A program made the translations under genes and the position numbers. This document shows, one piece after another, positions 16,571 to 25,578 of a stretch of 44,349 nt of DNA. Position 1 is the stretch's first letter; every line of letters begins with the position of its first letter. The stretch comes from Magnetovibrio sp. (GTDB lineage Bacteria > Pseudomonadota > Alphaproteobacteria > Rhodospirillales_A > JABHCV01). The notes beneath the pieces were generated by a model that did no database searches, was not told the DNA's origin, and was given only the letters and a program-made list of their open reading frames with translations. Location of the stretch: assembly GCA_002717285.1 (NCBI GenBank), contig PBDF01000006.1, positions 35,787-80,135 of the forward strand. The letters run 5' to 3'.

Positions 16571-18363
16571 GGTGTAACCGTTATTGTATCATTTTTACAG
16601 GAAAATTGAAGGGCGTACAATTTGGCATAGGGCCCACCTTGCTCGATCAATGCATCATGGCTTCCGGACTGAATGATCTTCCCGTCCTCAATTACATAAA
16701 TGACGTCAGCATTGACAACCGTTGATAATCGATGAGCAACTACCAGAGTGGTTCGACCAATCATTAACTTATCGAGAGCAATCTGCACTTGCCGTTCGGA
16801 CTCCGTATCTAACGCCGATGTTGCTTCATCAAGTAGCAAAATAGGAGAATTTTTCAACATTGCTCGGGCAATAGCCAACCGTTGTCGCTGGCCGCCTGAT
16901 AGCTTAACCCCTTGCTCCCCAACCTGTGTTTCGTAACCCTGAGGAAGTTCAATAATAAAGTCATGGGCAGCAGCTTTTCGTGCTGCATCGTAAATATCTT
17001 GATCACTAGCATTATCACGCCCGTAGGCGATATTGGCACGAATAGTATCGTTAAACAGTGTGATTTCCTGTGAGACCAAGGCAATATTTTGGCGTAAGGA
17101 CGCCATTGTTACATCCCTGACATCAAAGTCATCAATTTTAACCTGACCAGCATTAGTATCATAAAAGCGTGGTATTAGGTTCAGAATTGTTGATTTTCCC
17201 GCTCCTGAGGGTCCAACTAGAGCAATTCGTTTGCCTGCTGGCACTTCCAGATTAATGTTCGTAAGCACTGGTAAATCAGAACCATAAGAAAAAGTTACGT
17301 TTGAAATAGTTATGTTACCTTTGACGTTGTCTAATTCTTGTGCATCTGGCTTATTAAAAAGGATTGGTTTTGTATCAATGACATTAAAAAGGCGCTGAGC
17401 TCCGGCCAAACCCTCTTGAATGGAGACATTAAGGTTGCCAAGTTTTTTCATAGGATCGTAGGCCATCAAAAGCGCAGTTATGAATGAAAAAAGCTCACCT
17501 GTGGTACCACTTCCATCTATTACTTGTGTACCGCCATAGACAATAACTACTGAGATCGCTACACCACCCAAAGTCTCCATTATAGGGCTAACCATTGCAC
17601 GAATACGTGCTGCCTTGAAAGTCAGGTTAAACAATTTTTCGACAAGGACTTTGTTTCGTTTTTTTTCATACTTTTCCATGTCATAGGCTTTAACCAAGCG
17701 CATGCCCTGGAAAGTTTGTGCAAGCAGAGTCGTCAACAATCCAATCTCTACTTGTGAATTAGCAGTGACCTTGCGCATGCGTCTTCCTAATTTGACAATT
17801 GGTAAGATGGCAATAGGAAATATGAATATGGATACGAACGCCAGTTCCATGTTTTGGTAAAACATAACACCAACCAGGGCTATAAGGGACATTAAATCTT
17901 TTCCCAGACTAGTTAGAGCTATAGAAACAGTATTGCGTATTTGTATAATGTCAGCTGTAAAGCGTGAAATCAATGTGCCTGCAGGGTTGTTGTGAAAAAA
18001 TCCCAGATCTAACTCAGTTAGATGGCTATAAAGATTGTTCTGTGCATCTGCAACAATGCGCATGCCAACCCAGTTCATCAAAATACTTTGTGTGTAATTT
18101 GCAAAACCCTTTATGGCAAAAGTTACAAGAACAGCAATGCTGACAAGCTTCAGCATATCCCGATCTTTGGCTATGAAAACATCATCTATAATTGGTTTCA
18201 TCAGCCATGCTGAGAGGCCTTGTGCTCCAGCTACAACAATCATAAAAAGTATCGCAAGAAAAATTTGCCCTACATAAGGTCGAATATATGAGCGCCCCAA
18301 GCGCCTCATTAGGCTGCTCGTAGACTGATGTTGGTAATCAATCGATAAGGTTTGCTCGTTCAA
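16567..18363 (-). CDS. msbA: Lipid A export ABC transporter MsbA
   Basis: Homodimeric inner-membrane flippase that moves core-lipid A to the periplasmic leaflet. The N-terminal half has six membrane helices (first about 34-50). The nucleotide-binding domain carries Walker A GPSGAGKS (384-391), the ABC signature LSGGQ (488-492), Walker B ILLLDE (508-513) and the switch H544. At 598 residues it is the expected half-transporter length. Being first in a run with DUF374, waaA, lpxK and lpxL strongly supports MsbA over a general exporter. The 81-base gap to pmbA shows no clear terminator. Confidence 0.93.
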   Translation of the reverse strand: MNEQTLSIDYQHQSTSSLMRRLGRSYIRPYVGQIFLAILFMIVVAGAQGLSAWLMKPIIDDVFIAKDRDMLKLVSIAVLVTFAIKGFANYTQSILMNWVGMRIVADAQNNLYSHLTELDLGFFHNNPAGTLISRFTADIIQIRNTVSIALTSLGKDLMSLIALVGVMFYQNMELAFVSIFIFPIAILPIVKLGRRMRKVTANSQVEIGLLTTLLAQTFQGMRLVKAYDMEKYEKKRNKVLVEKLFNLTFKAARIRAMVSPIMETLGGVAISVVIVYGGTQVIDGSGTTGELFSFITALLMAYDPMKKLGNLNVSIQEGLAGAQRLFNVIDTKPILFNKPDAQELDNVKGNITISNVTFSYGSDLPVLTNINLEVPAGKRIALVGPSGAGKSTILNLIPRFYDTNAGQVKIDDFDVRDVTMASLRQNIALVSQEITLFNDTIRANIAYGRDNASDQDIYDAARKAAAHDFIIELPQGYETQVGEQGVKLSGGQRQRLAIARAMLKNSPILLLDEATSALDTESERQVQIALDKLMIGRTTLVVAHRLSTVVNADVIYVIEDGKIIQSGSHDALIEQGGPYAKLYALQFSCKNDTITVTP

Positions 18364-18444
18364 GATTGTATTATCCCCCTACCTGGAGTCAGATAATAAC
18401 ACGTAGGAGCATTATCTCCAACGTCCTCTTGTGTCTAGGTTAGG

Positions 18445-19809
18445 CTAACGTCCCGCAACTGTCATACCTTCAACGCAAACGGTCGGAGCATCAGTACCAT
18501 AACGAAATTGAAGATCATTTGCGACACTAAGGTTTTCGAACATGTCAATTAAGTTGCTGGCAATTGTCACCTCGCTTACCGGGTAAGAAATTTCACCATT
18601 TTCTATCCAAAAACCGCTGGCACCCCGGGAATAATCTCCAGTAACACCATTCACGCCAAAACCGATAAGTTCGTTAACGTAAAGGCCTTGTTTTATATCC
18701 TTTATCAACTCTTGAGGATTAACTTCACCTGGTTCAAGATAAAGATTGCTCGAGGAAGGTGACGGTGGCGAGGATGTACCACGTGATGCATGACCTGTGG
18801 TTTGTAAACCAAGCTGACGGGCTGATCTTAGGTCCATGATCCAAGTCTTCAAGTGTCCGTCTTGAATTAGATTTAGCCGTTGGGTATTGATGCCCTCACC
18901 GTCAAAAGGTCGAGATTTCAAGCCACGTTTTCGAAGTGGATCATCTGTAATATTGACATGTTGGGGAAATATCCTCTGGCCTAGTTTATCTTTTAGGAAT
19001 GATGCACCACGGGCAACTGTTGATCCATTTATAGCAGCTGAAAGGTGTCCTACTAGGCTTTTTGATACTCGGGGGTCAAATACAACAGGCACTTCAGCTG
19101 TTTGTACTTTTTTGGGGTTTAAGCGCCTGACAGCTTTCCTTCCTGCACTTTCACCGAGGTTTTCTGGATTTTCAATGTCAGCTGCGAATACTGCTGCTGT
19201 GTAATCATAGTCACTCTCCATTTGAGTTCCTTCTCCAGCAATTACTGAAATGCTTAGTGAGTGACTGGAATTGGCATAGGCTTGGGAGAAGCCGTTTGAT
19301 GCGGACATCGCAACTGTGTTTAAGCCCCAACCTGCAGATGCACCCTCTGAATTACTAATACCATCTACTGCTAAGGCGGATTGTTCTGCACGGCACGCAA
19401 GTTCACTTAGATACTCAGCATCCGGTTCAAAGGAATCACAAGAGTGAACATCTGGAAAATTCGTTGCTAGTTGACTGATCTCAGCTAAGCCACAAAATGG
19501 GTCCTCTGGGACGGCTTTTGCCATGGCTAGGGCACGTATAGCTAGTTCTTCCATAGCCTTGTGAGATGTGTCTGAGGATGAGACCATAGCTTGTCGTTTG
19601 CCAACAAGAACGCGCAAACCAATATCACAACTTTCTGATCTTTCTAAATGCTCTGGCTTTCCCATGCGTATAGATTTAGATAAAGAAACGCCTTTAACCA
19701 GGACAGCATCAGCTGCATCGGCCCCAGTCTTTTTTGCTTTGGTGATTAAATCTTCCAGCAAATTTAATGCGTCAGTTTGATCATTTTGGTGCGATTTTTT
19801 CATTTGCAT
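18445..19809 (-). CDS. pmbA: TldE/PmbA metalloprotease subunit
   Basis: Partner subunit of the TldD/TldE heterodimeric protease, which in other bacteria degrades flexible peptides and matures modified ones such as microcin B17. Family segments are visible in order: the N-terminal domain (KSIRMGKPEHLERSES), then VPVVFDPRVSKSLVGHLS, FDGEGINTQR and the C-terminal GASGFWIENGEI and VTIASNL. As expected for TldE, the HExxxH zinc motif is absent; that is in TldD (25579-27012). At 454 residues it is normal. It lies 11 bases downstream of the fused oxidoreductase and upstream of msbA. Confidence 0.9.
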   Translation of the reverse strand: MQMKKSHQNDQTDALNLLEDLITKAKKTGADAADAVLVKGVSLSKSIRMGKPEHLERSESCDIGLRVLVGKRQAMVSSSDTSHKAMEELAIRALAMAKAVPEDPFCGLAEISQLATNFPDVHSCDSFEPDAEYLSELACRAEQSALAVDGISNSEGASAGWGLNTVAMSASNGFSQAYANSSHSLSISVIAGEGTQMESDYDYTAAVFAADIENPENLGESAGRKAVRRLNPKKVQTAEVPVVFDPRVSKSLVGHLSAAINGSTVARGASFLKDKLGQRIFPQHVNITDDPLRKRGLKSRPFDGEGINTQRLNLIQDGHLKTWIMDLRSARQLGLQTTGHASRGTSSPPSPSSSNLYLEPGEVNPQELIKDIKQGLYVNELIGFGVNGVTGDYSRGASGFWIENGEISYPVSEVTIASNLIDMFENLSVANDLQFRYGTDAPTVCVEGMTVAGR

Positions 19810-19820
19810 AGGGTGACCTT

Positions 19821-22800
19821 TTAAGTTGCGTCTTGCAAGTTAGATTTGCAACGTTTGATCCATTGGCTAGTGAGTTTTTCTTGTACGGAATTTTGTACAA
19901 GGCGTTGATGTAGGGATGAAAATACTACCTCGTCAAGATCTTGGTCTTGATTAAAACAAGAGAAAACTATTTTTTCTTCACCCGTTATTGGGTCCTTTTG
20001 AAGTTGCAGGCATTGCGCACAAACTTCTTTCATCATACATTGCATAGGTGAATTGATGGACCCAATAGCTTTATGGTGCGGGTCTAGATGCTCTTTTAAG
20101 AGGCCATGACGTGAATTTGTAACTGCATTCATCATTACATCTGAGCCTATGACAATCATTCGATTTGCTTCGCTCAAGAGAATTTCGGTTTTACCTAATT
20201 CCCCTTTTGCATAGGCATTCATTGCCTCAACTACATTGCCAACAAAAGTTTTGTCACCATCTCTGCCTGGTTTGAAACCTGGTTCTAAATCACAACACCA
20301 AACAACGGTATCTGCTGCAGCTTCAATATTGTCAACATGGTAACGATCCCCTGGACTTTTATACGCAGCAAAGTAAAGTACTTTTGATCCGGCCTTGCGA
20401 AGGGCTTGACCGATAGAGAATTGCACTGCGTTACCAAGACCTCCACCAATCAGGATTACAGTTTCGCCACCGGGAGTCTCGGTGGGGGCGCCAGTTGGCC
20501 CCATGACAACTAGGTGCTCTCCAGGCTCCAACAGTTCGCACAAACTTGATGAGCCGCCCATCTCAAGAATGATCATTGATATAAGACCCTTTCTCTTGTC
20601 AACCCATGCACCAGTCATGGCTTGGCCCTCCATACCCAAAACCGTATCTCCTAAGCGCTTTGCATTGCTCTCGAAGTTTTGCAAACGAAAGAATTGCCCC
20701 GGGCTAAAAGCTTCTGCGGCAAGTGGTGCGTGGACGATGATTTCAACAATATTTGGGGTTAAGCGAATAACTTTTACAACACGGGCTCTCAGACCATGGT
20801 CCAGTTTTTTTATTAATTCTTTTGAGCTAATAGCAACTGCTGGATTCTTTGAAAGTTGGTGATTAACCACCGGATAGCCACGTTTAGCGCTGGCCATTGC
20901 TTTAACAACATTTCCCGCAAATGACGGATGTAAGTCACCGAAGAATGTTATAGAACGGCCATCATCTATGACTTTCATAGTCATTTCTGCTTGTTTTGGC
21001 TTAGCTGACCATTCGGGCGTTACTGCATTTCCATCTTCGTCTTGTGCCTGAAAATATTTTCCATCCAATTTATTAAAACCCGGATATTCACGTGCTGTGA
21101 CTGTATTAGGCTGGGTGCCAGCGGCAATTAAAATACAACGGGCAGGCAAAGAAATTATTTTGTTTTTTAAATTTGGGTTTCTGCCTGTACTTGTTTCCTT
21201 CAGCTCAAGCTTGATAGCATTGGCATGACCATACTCGTCTACATCAACAGAAACAGGTGATACATTTTCAACAAAACGAATTCCTTGTTGAAAGGCTTTG
21301 GTAACTTCTTCGTGATTAAGTGTGTAGCTAGGAGCTTCAACAAGATGTCGTCTGTAGGCAATTGTGGCCCCGCCCCAAGATGTTAGTAGTGGGGAGAAGT
21401 CAGCAGGTCGATTTTCTTTAGCAGCTAATTTGCGTTCATTGCGGATGGCACGTCCATGCTCAAGAAATTCATCAGCAGAAGATTGTTCTTCATCACTCCA
21501 ATCGGGTTTGGCTTCACCAATGGCATTAAGTTCTTCATATCTGGTTAGAAATTTCTCTACCTGATTTACATAGTAAGCAAGGGCTTCAGTTGCCGTGTCA
21601 ATGGCAGTCAATCCTCCACCTATAACCACAACGGGCAGGCGGACATTGAGATTTGCAACTGAGTCTTTCTTTGCTGCCCCAGTTAACTGTAAAGCCATAA
21701 GAAAATCTGAAGCCTGTCTTACTCCGCGGGCAAGCCCATTTGGGATACCAAGAACTGTCGGTTTTCCAGCACCAATGCAAAGTGCAATATGATCAAATCC
21801 TAATTCGAAGGCTTTGTCTGTGGTAATCGCCCCACCAAAACGTATGCCACCGTAAAGAGTATATTGCTTGCGGCGTTCAAGTAGTATGCGTATTGCCTTG
21901 AGGAAGTTTTTATTCCAACGGACTGTAATGCCATATTCAGCGACACCACCAAAACCTGCCATCACACGTTCGTTCAATGGCTCTTCTATTTCACTAAACT
22001 TGAATATTGGATCGAAAGGAACACGTTTCCCACTTTGTGTAATGCCACTAACTGATGGATCAAGCGGTTCTATTTTGGCTCCATCGATAGCTACAACAGT
22101 GTGTCCTTCGTTCATTAGGTAATGAGAGAGTGTAAAGCCCGCCGGTCCTTGGCCGACAACCAGAACTTTATATTTTGTGACCTTGGCTGGTATGGGTCGT
22201 TTCAAATTCAACGGGTTCCAACGTGTCAAAAGGGAGTAAATTTCAAAACCCCAAGGTAGCTCGAGTACATCTTTCAAAGTTCGTGTTTCCGCCTGTGGTA
22301 TGTCAACTGGTTCCTGTTTTTGATAGATACAAGCTTTCATGCAGTCATTACAAATACGATGTCCCGTGGCTGCTGTCATTGGATTGTCGAGGGTTATTAT
22401 GGCTAGTGCTGCAATTGCGTAACCATCTGACTTGGCCTTGTGCATCTCAGAAATTTTTTCCTCCAAAGGGCAACCTGCTTGAGGTATTTTTAACTCGTTA
22501 ATTGCGTATTCGCCGCTTTCTTTGTCTTTAATGCCTTTGGAGCAGCTATCCTTGCCTCGCTCATGACAAATAACGCAGTAATTTGTTTGATCCAAGGCCC
22601 CTACTAAATCGCACCCTTGATCAGTCAATGCAAAGCCATCACGTGCATATTGATCTTTGTGGGGAAGGTGTAAAATATCAACACCGTGTTGATGAATGTT
22701 TTCGGTGCTTACTAAATTAAGGAAATCAATCTTTTCTGGTCCTTTGAAAAGAATATCGGATAGATGAAGTTTCTTACCGGCCTCAGTATGAAAAGCCCAA

Positions 22801-23309
22801 GCTGCGTACTGTCTCGCTAAATTAAGACCATATTCATTTGTGGTCTCGTCTTCAAGCCAAGTCATAATAGATTTTGCGAAGCTAAGTTGATCAAAGGGTT
22901 TGCCTATTAATTTTTCAAGCTTGGCCCATAAAGAAGGACCATCGATTAAGGCTGCATCGTCAGCTTTGATTTTTTTTGCAGCTTGGCGCTGCACAAATAA
23001 CCGTTTGCAGGCAAAAAGTGGCGCCAAATCATGATGGCGTTCGGCAAGCTGAAGTACTTCCGATTCAATCCCGAACAAATGTCCCAGAAAATCATCGATA
23101 TGGGGTGCTAAATCCAAAAAGAGATCAGAAGCCCCTCTTTCATCTAAACTATTTGGTTTGCTTCTTGCGTTGACTAATCTTTGATTAAGATTGCCATCTA
23201 CTTGTTTCAAGTGATCTGTAAAAGCATCGTCGATGCGTTGAAGGCCATCATTCTCGTAGAGATCAGAGAAGGTAAGTCCGTAAGCAAGTGCGAGAGTTGC
23301 CATAGTCAT
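19821..23309 (-). CDS. Giant fused Fe-S flavoprotein oxidoreductase: GltD/NfnB-like plus PyrK/NfnA-like halves
   Basis: A 1162-residue soluble protein. Residues 1-235 are a helical region I do not recognise. Then come two cysteine sets typical of GltD-type 4Fe-4S clusters: C245-x2-C248-x7-C256-x23-C280 and C320-x2-C323-x3-C327. A first FAD-binding Rossmann motif follows (GQGPAG, 386-391), and a second dinucleotide site (VVIGGGLTAIDTA, about 555-567). From about 855 the sequence turns into a ferredoxin-reductase-like module (SPGQFFRLQNF, GGGLGNAVQFSIG). It ends in a PyrK-like cluster motif, C-x5-C-x2-C-x17-C. Known relatives with these parts (dihydropyrimidine dehydrogenase, GltD, Nfn) move electrons between NAD(P)H and an Fe-S acceptor. 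The reaction here is unknown. A perfect TATAAT lies just upstream of the start. Confidence 0.82.
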   Translation of the reverse strand: MTMATLALAYGLTFSDLYENDGLQRIDDAFTDHLKQVDGNLNQRLVNARSKPNSLDERGASDLFLDLAPHIDDFLGHLFGIESEVLQLAERHHDLAPLFACKRLFVQRQAAKKIKADDAALIDGPSLWAKLEKLIGKPFDQLSFAKSIMTWLEDETTNEYGLNLARQYAAWAFHTEAGKKLHLSDILFKGPEKIDFLNLVSTENIHQHGVDILHLPHKDQYARDGFALTDQGCDLVGALDQTNYCVICHERGKDSCSKGIKDKESGEYAINELKIPQAGCPLEEKISEMHKAKSDGYAIAALAIITLDNPMTAATGHRICNDCMKACIYQKQEPVDIPQAETRTLKDVLELPWGFEIYSLLTRWNPLNLKRPIPAKVTKYKVLVVGQGPAGFTLSHYLMNEGHTVVAIDGAKIEPLDPSVSGITQSGKRVPFDPIFKFSEIEEPLNERVMAGFGGVAEYGITVRWNKNFLKAIRILLERRKQYTLYGGIRFGGAITTDKAFELGFDHIALCIGAGKPTVLGIPNGLARGVRQASDFLMALQLTGAAKKDSVANLNVRLPVVVIGGGLTAIDTATEALAYYVNQVEKFLTRYEELNAIGEAKPDWSDEEQSSADEFLEHGRAIRNERKLAAKENRPADFSPLLTSWGGATIAYRRHLVEAPSYTLNHEEVTKAFQQGIRFVENVSPVSVDVDEYGHANAIKLELKETSTGRNPNLKNKIISLPARCILIAAGTQPNTVTAREYPGFNKLDGKYFQAQDEDGNAVTPEWSAKPKQAEMTMKVIDDGRSITFFGDLHPSFAGNVVKAMASAKRGYPVVNHQLSKNPAVAISSKELIKKLDHGLRARVVKVIRLTPNIVEIIVHAPLAAEAFSPGQFFRLQNFESNAKRLGDTVLGMEGQAMTGAWVDKRKGLISMIILEMGGSSSLCELLEPGEHLVVMGPTGAPTETPGGETVILIGGGLGNAVQFSIGQALRKAGSKVLYFAAYKSPGDRYHVDNIEAAADTVVWCCDLEPGFKPGRDGDKTFVGNVVEAMNAYAKGELGKTEILLSEANRMIVIGSDVMMNAVTNSRHGLLKEHLDPHHKAIGSINSPMQCMMKEVCAQCLQLQKDPITGEEKIVFSCFNQDQDLDEVVFSSLHQRLVQNSVQEKLTSQWIKRCKSNLQDAT

Positions 23310-23322
23310 CTTTCATTTGTTG

Positions 23323-23328
23323 ATTATA
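23323..23328 (-). promoter_or_regulatory. Candidate -10 box for the fused oxidoreductase gene
   Basis: A perfect TATAAT on the minus strand lies 13 bases before the ATG at 23309. It would start transcription about 6 bases before the gene, leaving almost no 5' leader and no room for a Shine-Dalgarno sequence. No good -35 is seen at standard spacing (TGACCA at 18 bases is weak), so this rests on the -10 alone. Confidence 0.3.
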
Positions 23329-23583
23329 GTAATATGTCATTTATATTGGTCATTACAATGGCAAAAGAAATATGGTTTATTGCTTTTTGTAGAGTAAGCA
23401 ATTCAAAAAAGGCATTAATGTGCTGTTTGGCCAGAGCTTATTGACAATTTTTACAGGATAGACTGTTGCCGTAACTCAGTTTCCAAGACTTTTATGCTAT
23501 ATTTCAGTCAAAACTTTAGTTAATGTGAAGTAGTAAATAGTTCTGTGCCAACCTTACATTTTGGTAACAAACACAGTATCGCT

Positions 23584-24789
23584 CTAGGGTTTGATTTTAT
23601 TCAGTGCTGATCCCAAGTCGTTATTCAGATCAGCAGGATCCTCGAGACCAACAGAAAGGCGTATTAAACTGTCATTAACACCCATCTGGGCTTGTTCAAC
23701 CTCTGTTAGACTTTGGTGAGTTGTGGTTGCCGGGTGAGTAATCAGACTTTTTGTATCGCCAAGATTATTTGATATATCGATTAATTCAACACTATTGAGA
23801 AATTTAAAAGCTTCTTTTCGGCCCCCCGACACTTGGAATGAGATGAGCGTGGATCCTCCTTTCATTTGCTGCTGAGCCAGTTCAAACTGTGGGTGAGATT
23901 CCAGACCAGGATAAAGAACGCTCTTAATTTCTCTTTGCTTTGAAAGAAATTTTGCAACTTCTAATGCGTTAGCAGACATTTTCTCTACCCTCAATGCAAG
24001 TGTTTCGAGTCCTTTTAACTGCAACCAAGCATTAAAAGGGCTGTTTGTAGGTCCTGTGTGACGCATGAATGGTTTGAGCTTTTCTTCTAAAAAATCTTCA
24101 TCGTTGGTAAGAATTACACCACCCATAGAACGGCCTTGCCCATCTATGTGTTTTGTTGAAGAATAAACTACGATGTCAGCACCCAAATTTAAGGGCTTTT
24201 GTAGCAGAGGTGTCGCAAAAACGTTATCCACTATGACCGAAGCTCCAGCATTGTGAGCCAATTCTGACACAGCTTTAATATCAATAATTTCGAGCGTTGG
24301 GTTTGATGGGGTCTCCAAAAAAACCGCATTTGTTGGTTGATTTAGGGCTAGGGCCCATTGATCGAGATCTGTGCCATCTACAAAAATTGACGAAATGCCG
24401 TAGGTGGGAAGAATATCTTTGATTATATACAAGCAGGAACTAAAAAGTGTTCGAGAAGCAACTATCCGATCTCCTTTCTTTAGCTGACAAGCCAAAGAGG
24501 CAAAAACAGCAGCCATGCCACTAGCTGTTGTTTTACAATGTCTGGCGCCTTCGAGTAACCGCAGGCGTTCCTCAAGCATTGAGACAGTTGGGTTGGCGTA
24601 GCGTGAGTAGAGAAAACGGTCTTTCTCACCTTCAAATGCCATTTGTGCCTCTTCCGGCGAAGAATAAACATATCCAGAAGTCATAAAAAGAGCTTCGCTA
24701 GTCTCATCGAATGGAGATCTTTCTGTTCCACCACGAATCATTTTTGTTGTCAGGTGCAAGTTGTTTTCTTTGTTTTTTTTATTCGCCAT
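23584..24789 (-). CDS. metZ: O-succinylhomoserine sulfhydrylase MetZ
   Basis: PLP enzyme of the Cys/Met metabolism family that makes homocysteine directly from O-succinylhomoserine and sulfide. The PLP lysine is K213 in YSSTKHIDG and the cofactor Asp is D188 in VIVDNVFATP. The tyrosine/arginine segment YSRYANPT and C-terminal substrate-site SLGDTKSL-like sequence (here NLGDTKSLITHP) are present. At 401 residues it is typical. MetZ rather than MetB is favoured by the alphaproteobacterial SAM-II riboswitch in its leader, which makes methionine end-product control likely. It is transcribed alone. Confidence 0.9.
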   Translation of the reverse strand: MANKKNKENNLHLTTKMIRGGTERSPFDETSEALFMTSGYVYSSPEEAQMAFEGEKDRFLYSRYANPTVSMLEERLRLLEGARHCKTTASGMAAVFASLACQLKKGDRIVASRTLFSSCLYIIKDILPTYGISSIFVDGTDLDQWALALNQPTNAVFLETPSNPTLEIIDIKAVSELAHNAGASVIVDNVFATPLLQKPLNLGADIVVYSSTKHIDGQGRSMGGVILTNDEDFLEEKLKPFMRHTGPTNSPFNAWLQLKGLETLALRVEKMSANALEVAKFLSKQREIKSVLYPGLESHPQFELAQQQMKGGSTLISFQVSGGRKEAFKFLNSVELIDISNNLGDTKSLITHPATTTHQSLTEVEQAQMGVNDSLIRLSVGLEDPADLNNDLGSALNKIKP

Positions 24790-24840
24790 GAGATAGCTCT
24801 TTGTCGTGTTGATGTTTAATTACGACGGGGCATGGACAAT

Positions 24841-24868
24841 AAAAAAACCCCAACAAACATGGTCAGGG
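24841..24868 (-). terminator. Leader terminator between the SAM-II riboswitch and metZ
   Basis: On the minus strand CCCTGA (24868-24863) can pair with TTGGGG (24853-24848), a 6-base-pair stem with two G-T pairs and a 9-base loop. Seven T follow (24847-24841). It lies 25 bases after the riboswitch core and about 50 bases before the metZ start, where SAM binding could change its formation. The stem is modest, so control by attenuation is inferred. Confidence 0.5.
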
Positions 24869-24892
24869 CTCATTATTATTTGAGAGCGCAGA

Positions 24893-24943
24893 CCGTTTAG
24901 CAATTTTTAATGTGGTCGCAAGCTGGTCGTGCAAATCACCACA
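24893..24943 (-). ncRNA. SAM-II riboswitch (metA-type leader)
   Basis: Read on the minus strand, TGTGGTGATTTGC, then GCTTGCGACCACA, TTAAAAA and GCTAAA occur in the order and spacing of the SAM-II aptamer. The P1 stem TGTGGT (24943-24938) pairs exactly with ACCACA (24916-24911). The conserved TTAAA and GCTAAA strands (24910-24896) supply the pseudoknot with the loop. SAM-II is known from alphaproteobacterial methionine genes, and here it leads into metZ 104 bases downstream. High SAM should lower metZ expression. Confidence 0.9.
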
Positions 24944-24951
24944 GTTTTAGC

Positions 24952-24980
24952 TTATTACTTTGCTGGTGCCGGTAGGTCAA
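24952..24980 (-). promoter_or_regulatory. Promoter of the metZ leader
   Basis: On the minus strand TTGACC (24980-24975) and TAATAA (24957-24952) are exactly 17 bases apart. The predicted start, about 7 bases on, falls just before the riboswitch. The -35 matches 5 of 6, the -10 only 3 of 6. Position and spacing are the main support. Confidence 0.45.
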
Positions 24981-25578
24981 GGAAAATGGGCAATGTATCT
25001 TATTATCGAGTCATGCTGATGTTAGTTTAAATAAGGTGATTGTTGTAGTTGCCAAGTAAAGACTTTTCTAAAAATATTAGACTTAGTGGAACTTGGGATA
25101 ACTTAAAACAAGTTTTATCTGGCTCATTTTTGAGGTTTTTTTGATGACTTAAATCCCATAATTCAGGTCGAAAAGACTTTTTTCCTTATAGGAATCTTCG
25201 TTGAATCTATTAAAATATAGCTCAAATTTTTGGGTCATAAATACTCCTATCGGGTTTGTTGTGAATGGCAGTAAACTCTGTTTTTGTGGGTTTTTCTTGC
25301 AACCTACTAGATGACACTTATCTGTTGTGCTTGACACTTTTAGATCACTAGAATCAGTATTAGTTTTGATGCTAATAAGTTTGATTTAGAGTGCTGTATC
25401 TAGAGACCTCCTAATTAATCAATCATCCTTTTTCTTTGAGGTAATAGTTGCAGAAAAAAATGTATGACTGGTTCTTGATTAAAAATTATTTTAGACAAAT
25501 ATTAATTTTGAAACTAAAAACGCTTTATAAGATTTAGCATATTATAACCTTCCGATAGCTTTTGATTAAGGAACACTG
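24981..25578. other. Gene-poor interval between the metZ promoter and tldD
   Basis: No long conserved gene is visible in this AT-rich stretch. It holds one small minus-strand frame with a strong ribosome-binding site (25149-25238, listed separately). A weak plus-strand hairpin (CTCA/TGAG followed by seven T) lies at 25122-25141. A perfect TTGACA at 25331-25336 has only a poor -10 after it. The tldD start has AAGGA 6-7 bases upstream, and TATTAT at 25540-25545 may serve as its -10. No tRNA-like or repeat structure was seen. Confidence 0.5.
25149..25238 (-). CDS. Putative 29-residue small protein with a strong ribosome-binding site
   Basis: ATG 25238 is preceded by AGGAG with a 5-base spacer, one of the best Shine-Dalgarno matches in the window. 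It opens a frame of 29 codons ending TAA. The peptide is rich in aromatic and charged residues (starts MTQKFELYFNRF, ends FDLNYGI), has no membrane segment, and I do not recognise it. The frame stays open upstream to 25337, but only this start has a ribosome-binding site. It sits alone between metZ and tldD. Without conservation data it may be chance. Confidence 0.3.
   Translation of the reverse strand: MTQKFELYFNRFNEDSYKEKSLFDLNYGI

Noticed and set aside
20482..20862. A 126-codon open frame opposite the fused oxidoreductase
   Set aside because: It mirrors conserved codons of the ferredoxin-reductase module and has no start signal.
25122..25141. Short plus-strand hairpin with seven T as the end of a small RNA
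   Set aside because: The stem has only four pairs and no convincing promoter was found upstream on that strand.
25331..25360. Perfect TTGACA as a tldD promoter
   Set aside because: The sequence 17-18 bases downstream (CAGTAT) is a poor -10 and it lies over 200 bases from the gene.
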